From Syntrophus sp. (in: bacteria) (GTDB lineage Bacteria; Desulfobacterota; Syntrophia; Syntrophales; UBA5619): DNA of 8,863 nucleotides. A model generated the notes under the pieces. It was not told the origin of the DNA and ran no database searches. It was given only the letters and a program-made list of their open reading frames with translations. Positions 5,648-8,863 of this stretch are shown one piece after another (position 1 is the stretch's first letter; each line of letters opens with the position of its first letter). The stretch lies in contig PNOO01000095.1 of the NCBI GenBank assembly GCA_013824905.1, forward strand, positions 1-8,863, written 5' to 3'. The position numbers were made by a program, and so were the translations under genes.

Positions 5648-7330
5648 ATGAACAAGAAGAACGCCATCCGAATCGTGGCATTAGGGGCAAATGCGGCAGG
5701 CCTCAGAGCCGCCGCCCGGGCAAAGAGGCTTTTACCGAATGCCGCCGTCACCGTCATCGATCGAGGCAAATTCATTTCTTATGGGGCCTGCGGGATGCCC
5801 TATCTGGTTTCCGGAGACATCGAGACCGCCGATAAGCTCCGCGAGACGGCGTATGGCGTGATCCGGGATCCGGATTTCTTCCGGAAAGCCAAAGGACTTG
5901 AGGTCGTCGTCCAGACCGAAGCGGAACGGATCGACCGAGAAGCCCGCCGAGTCGTCTGTAAATCCCTTTTGACCGGGGAGATCCAAGAGTATCCCTACGA
6001 CAAGTTGATTCTGGCCACCGGAGCCACACCGATCGTGCCTCACGGGATCCCCAGGAACAGCCCCCGCATATCCACTTTCAAGATTCTAGAAGATGCGATT
6101 GTCTTACGGAAGGCACTCCAATCCGGACAGATCAAAAAGGTCGGCCTTGTAGGCGCAGGGCCCATCGGCTGTGAGCTGGCCGAAGCGTTCACGGCCATGT
6201 GGGGCGCCAAGGCGATCCTCTTTGACGCTGCTCCCACCATCTTGCCCGCCATGCTCGATCCGGAAATGGCCCGCGCCGTGGAAACCTATATGAAGGACGA
6301 AGGGGTGGAAATCCATACGAATTGTCCGGTGCTGGGCGTTGTTGAGTCTAAGGAAGGGGTCACCGTCAAAACACCCAAAGGCGACTTCGAAGTGGATCAT
6401 GTCATCATCGCCATAGGGGTGAAGCCCGATAGCACCCTTGCCGCCGATTGCGGACTGAAGATCGGCAAGACGGGCGGGATTGTCGTGGACGAGAGGATGA
6501 CGACAAGCGATCCGAACATCTTCGCCGCCGGCGATTGCGTGGAGCTGAAGCATCTCGTCTCGGGGAGGCCCATTATCCTTCCGCTCGGTTCGCTGGCCAA
6601 TCGGGAGGGGCGGGTGATCGGTTCGAATCTTGGCGGGGGTGACGAGCGATTCGGACCGGTAGTGGGCAGTGCAGCGGTGAAGGTCTTCGATATGAACGTA
6701 TCGTCCACCGGGCTCACGACGAAAGCGGCGGAGGAAACCGGATTCGATCTGGGCGTGGCGTGGGGGAGTTTCGCGGACAGAGCCGATTACTATCCCGGAT
6801 TTGAGAATCTCCATTTGAAACTTCTATACGACAGGAAGACGACCAAACTCTTGGGGCTTCAGGGTTACAGCAAGGGGGAAGTGGTCAAGAGGGTGGATGT
6901 GTTTGCGTCGCTCCTCAGGCATGGAGGAAAGCTTGAGGACCTGCTCGATACGGAGTTCGCCTATGCACCGCCGTTTGCTCCGGCAGTCGATCCCTTGTAT
7001 TCGATCGCCTGCACGGCCCGAAATGAGCTCTTGGAGGGGATTCAATCCCTCCCGCCGGACGCCGATCTCGGTGATCGGTTTATCGTCGATGTCCGCCGGA
7101 CCAAGGAGGCATCCGATCGACCGCTGCCGGAAAAAGGCACGAAGAATTTGCCCTTTGAAGAGTTCCGGACGATTTGTGATCAGGTACCGAAAGATAAGGA
7201 CGTGGTTTGCATTTGCTCCAAGGGAGTGCGTTCCTCCGAAGCCGCGCGCATCCTCAAGGAAAAGGGCTGCGCCGACGTCAAATACGTCGGCGGCGGCTCA
7301 CTGATGAAACTGGCTCAAAAGGCGCGGTAA
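5648..7330 (+). CDS. FAD/NAD(P)H disulfide or persulfide reductase with C-terminal rhodanese domain (CoADR-Rhd type)
   Basis: This 560-residue flavoprotein belongs to the CoA-disulfide reductase / NADH-dependent persulfide (polysulfide) reductase group. FAD is bound by GANAAG (13-18) and FAAGDC (292-297), and NAD(P)H by GAGPIG (169-174). The single active cysteine is C48 in ISYGACGMPY, the place of C43 in CoA disulfide reductases. AYAPPFAPAVDPL (438-450) is the family's C-terminal dimer motif. Residues about 476-560 form a rhodanese domain with loop CSKGVRS (523-529), catalytic C523. Likely work is reduction of CoA disulfide, CoA persulfide or polysulfide using reducing power from NAD(P)H, with C523 carrying the persulfide sulfur. 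The start at 5648 is chosen over an ATG at 5624 because AAGGGG precedes it by six bases and nothing suitable precedes 5624. It is the first gene of its own unit. Confidence 0.92.
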   Translation: MNKKNAIRIVALGANAAGLRAAARAKRLLPNAAVTVIDRGKFISYGACGMPYLVSGDIETADKLRETAYGVIRDPDFFRKAKGLEVVVQTEAERIDREARRVVCKSLLTGEIQEYPYDKLILATGATPIVPHGIPRNSPRISTFKILEDAIVLRKALQSGQIKKVGLVGAGPIGCELAEAFTAMWGAKAILFDAAPTILPAMLDPEMARAVETYMKDEGVEIHTNCPVLGVVESKEGVTVKTPKGDFEVDHVIIAIGVKPDSTLAADCGLKIGKTGGIVVDERMTTSDPNIFAAGDCVELKHLVSGRPIILPLGSLANREGRVIGSNLGGGDERFGPVVGSAAVKVFDMNVSSTGLTTKAAEETGFDLGVAWGSFADRADYYPGFENLHLKLLYDRKTTKLLGLQGYSKGEVVKRVDVFASLLRHGGKLEDLLDTEFAYAPPFAPAVDPLYSIACTARNELLEGIQSLPPDADLGDRFIVDVRRTKEASDRPLPEKGTKNLPFEEFRTICDQVPKDKDVVCICSKGVRSSEAARILKEKGCADVKYVGGGSLMKLAQKAR

Positions 7331-7365
7331 AAAGCAGAATTTGATCAATTGACCTGGAGAAAGAA

Positions 7366-7608
7366 ATGGAACTGACTTCGGAAGAAAAAGAGATGCTCTG
7401 TAGAATCGCAAATAATCCATACAGCGGAGGCGCCTATAAGCGCGCGACATGGATCGACATGATCTGCCCTACCAAAGCGGACAAGGCGGTGCTGGAGACC
7501 CTCCGTCACAAGGGCCTCGCGGAAACCGGATTGGGAGGAACCGTTGCGGGCGATCCCTATGATGCCTGTTGGTTGACACCGAAAGGGAAAGGGCTCATTC
7601 CTCTTTGA
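7366..7608 (+). CDS. Unknown 80-residue protein, possibly a winged-helix domain
   Basis: The gene follows the flavoprotein by 35 bases and has a good Shine-Dalgarno (GGAG, 7356-7359, spacing six), so it is probably real and cotranscribed. I do not recognise the family. The C-terminal half has LETLRHKGLAETG (43-55) and ACWLTPKGKGLI (67-78), which resemble the last helix and wing of small winged-helix proteins, where LT-x-KG commonly ends the wing. Cysteines are C12, C34 and C68, without a metal-binding spacing. It could be a small regulator or a partner of the redox enzyme; neither is shown. Its end overlaps the convergent gene by 14 bases. Confidence 0.7.
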   Translation: MELTSEEKEMLCRIANNPYSGGAYKRATWIDMICPTKADKAVLETLRHKGLAETGLGGTVAGDPYDACWLTPKGKGLIPL

Positions 7609-8863
7609 TCAGTTGGTACAGCAGACGGTCCATGGGATCGATGAGGCGCTTGAAATGTCCTCCGTGACTCATCGCCGATGCGAAAAGCTCATGCCTCAGG
7701 CGACTGATCTCCTTATCCGCGCACTCCACAGGAGAAAGAGAAGCGTTCATCATGTATAACCGCTCCCTGATCAGAAGGCGCTTTGCCTTGTCGCAGAAGG
7801 GAATGAGTTGCCCCCTGATCTCCTTCAGCTCCTCTTTCCAGTGCGATGGGGCAATAGCGCCGGCAATGGCCGACCGGCCGTCAGGGCCTGAAGCGCCGGG
7901 ATTGTTGAGAACTTCCCTGATCTCCCCAATCATTGCGGCCAGCGTGGAGTATTCCAGACCCCGGACGCCCCTTCGCCATTGAAGAAGCTGAGGATTCCGC
8001 CAATACCACAGGAAGTTTCTCACACCTGTAGCGATCAGTTCGGTGATGGCCGCGTGGATTTCTTCGACCGAATCGAGAATGTTCTTCGGAACACCCTTGA
8101 AGGACCGTCCCGGCTTACACCTCGTGCCCGGTGGAGGATCGGAAGGACGGCATGAAGATGGGAAACCCCAGAGATTTCGCAGAACGGCGGCGCCGTTTGG
8201 GTCTCCAGGCGTATCGAAATGGACCAGTGACAGGATCACCCTCCCGCTGCCAAACCGTCCCTCCAGAACCCCGGGCTCACCGCGCAAACGCGACGGGTCT
8301 AAAAGAATACCATAGCGCTGCTCCAGCTCGGGCCAGCCGATGATCCCTCCGTCCACCACATTGATATCCGCGCTGAAAGCGTCCGCTTGCGCCTCTTCAT
8401 ACCTCGCCAGCACCTTGATATTCGGATCCTCAACCTGAAACTGTGAAGGCCACCAGAGGTAAAATACAGGTGTATTGATCTCTTGCCACATCGCGTGCCC
8501 GGCACAGGAGAGGCGGATAGGACCACTGAAACTGGGGACCCTTTCCCTCGGAGCCTTCCTTTTGATCGGCAGGAGATCGAGCCCGCTTTCCGTGGCCATT
8601 CCCGCACCACCGCAGATCCCCAGGTAATTGCCTCCTCTCGCTACAAAACGCCTGATCTCTTCCATCCCCCGATCTTCAAGGGCGTTGATCTTGTTCGACG
8701 CCCAGCCACCCGGGACAAAGATCATCCGGTAACGGGAGAGCGCCCCCCTCCGAACATCGTCAGAACGGAGAAGGTTGAAAGGCAGTTTCGCCTCTCTGAG
8801 CGCCTGCCGGGCCATCAGCCCCCAGAGGAACGATTCGTCCCAGAGAAGGGCACAGGGTCTTTT
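7595..8863 (-). CDS. BPL_N-type (amidotransferase-fold) protein with unrecognised C-terminal region, 5' end outside the window
   Basis: The frame stays open to the right edge, giving 422 visible residues beginning KRPCALLWDESFLWGLMA. The start lies outside, because that segment already looks like the first beta-strand; the internal ATG at 8815 would cut it off. Counting from that ATG, IFVPGGWASNKI (32-43) and the nucleophile elbow YLGICGGAGMAT (64-75, C68) match the biotin-protein-ligase N-terminal-like domain, a class I glutamine-amidotransferase fold. SLVHFD (196-201) offers H199 and D201 for a triad. From about residue 245 to 406 a largely helical region (VEEIHAAITELIATG, LYQLIKEE) is not recognised. 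No biotin ligase catalytic domain is present. The role is unknown; it could be an amidase-like or non-catalytic binding protein. The gene converges on the small plus-strand gene. Confidence 0.75.
   Translation of the reverse strand, partial: KRPCALLWDESFLWGLMARQALREAKLPFNLLRSDDVRRGALSRYRMIFVPGGWASNKINALEDRGMEEIRRFVARGGNYLGICGGAGMATESGLDLLPIKRKAPRERVPSFSGPIRLSCAGHAMWQEINTPVFYLWWPSQFQVEDPNIKVLARYEEAQADAFSADINVVDGGIIGWPELEQRYGILLDPSRLRGEPGVLEGRFGSGRVILSLVHFDTPGDPNGAAVLRNLWGFPSSCRPSDPPPGTRCKPGRSFKGVPKNILDSVEEIHAAITELIATGVRNFLWYWRNPQLLQWRRGVRGLEYSTLAAMIGEIREVLNNPGASGPDGRSAIAGAIAPSHWKEELKEIRGQLIPFCDKAKRLLIRERLYMMNASLSPVECADKEISRLRHELFASAMSHGGHFKRLIDPMDRLLYQLIKEE

Noticed and set aside
6104..6814. 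236-codon minus-strand open frame
   Set aside because: Antisense to the flavoprotein gene, with low-complexity His/Arg-rich composition typical of shadow frames.

Overview
The window looks like chromosomal DNA of an anaerobic Desulfobacterota-type bacterium (former Deltaproteobacteria, possibly a syntroph or sulfur-cycle relative). The hints are moderately high GC, an Rrf2 regulator of the Fe-S type, a CoA-disulfide-reductase/rhodanese flavoprotein, a radical-SAM-like protein and an SDR enzyme. This placement is an inference from gene content only. No mobile element, CRISPR array, tRNA or rRNA was seen.

Left part (1-836): on the minus strand, an Rrf2-family regulator has a consensus promoter overlapped by a perfect 8-bp inverted repeat, a likely autoregulatory operator. 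Its transcript runs through a short leader with a tiny Met/Cys-rich reading frame into a strong terminator hairpin. Past the hairpin, the ribosome-binding site and start codon of a further minus-strand gene lie right at the window edge.

Second part (837-3304, plus strand): a tight three-gene operon. It encodes a cation diffusion facilitator transporter with a four-cysteine tail, a formyltransferase-fold protein closest to the 10-formyl-THF hydrolase domain of ALDH1L1 rather than to ordinary Fmt, and a GNAT acetyltransferase. A near-perfect 14-bp direct repeat lies upstream.

Third part (3387-7608, plus strand): two transcription units are driven by nearly duplicated promoters (TTGACA, 17 bp, TAT-CT, with about 70 bp of similar flanking sequence). 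The first encodes an SDR oxidoreductase and a radical-SAM/twitch-like protein whose first cluster cysteine is replaced by serine. The second encodes a flavin disulfide/persulfide reductase with a C-terminal rhodanese domain, then an 80-residue unknown protein. The shared promoter suggests that the four genes are co-expressed; their joint pathway is not identified. This is the best candidate in the window for an undescribed system.

Right part (7595-8863, minus strand): a 5'-truncated gene, convergent with and overlapping the small gene. It encodes a biotin-ligase-N-terminal-like (class I amidotransferase fold) domain followed by an unrecognised C-terminal region.
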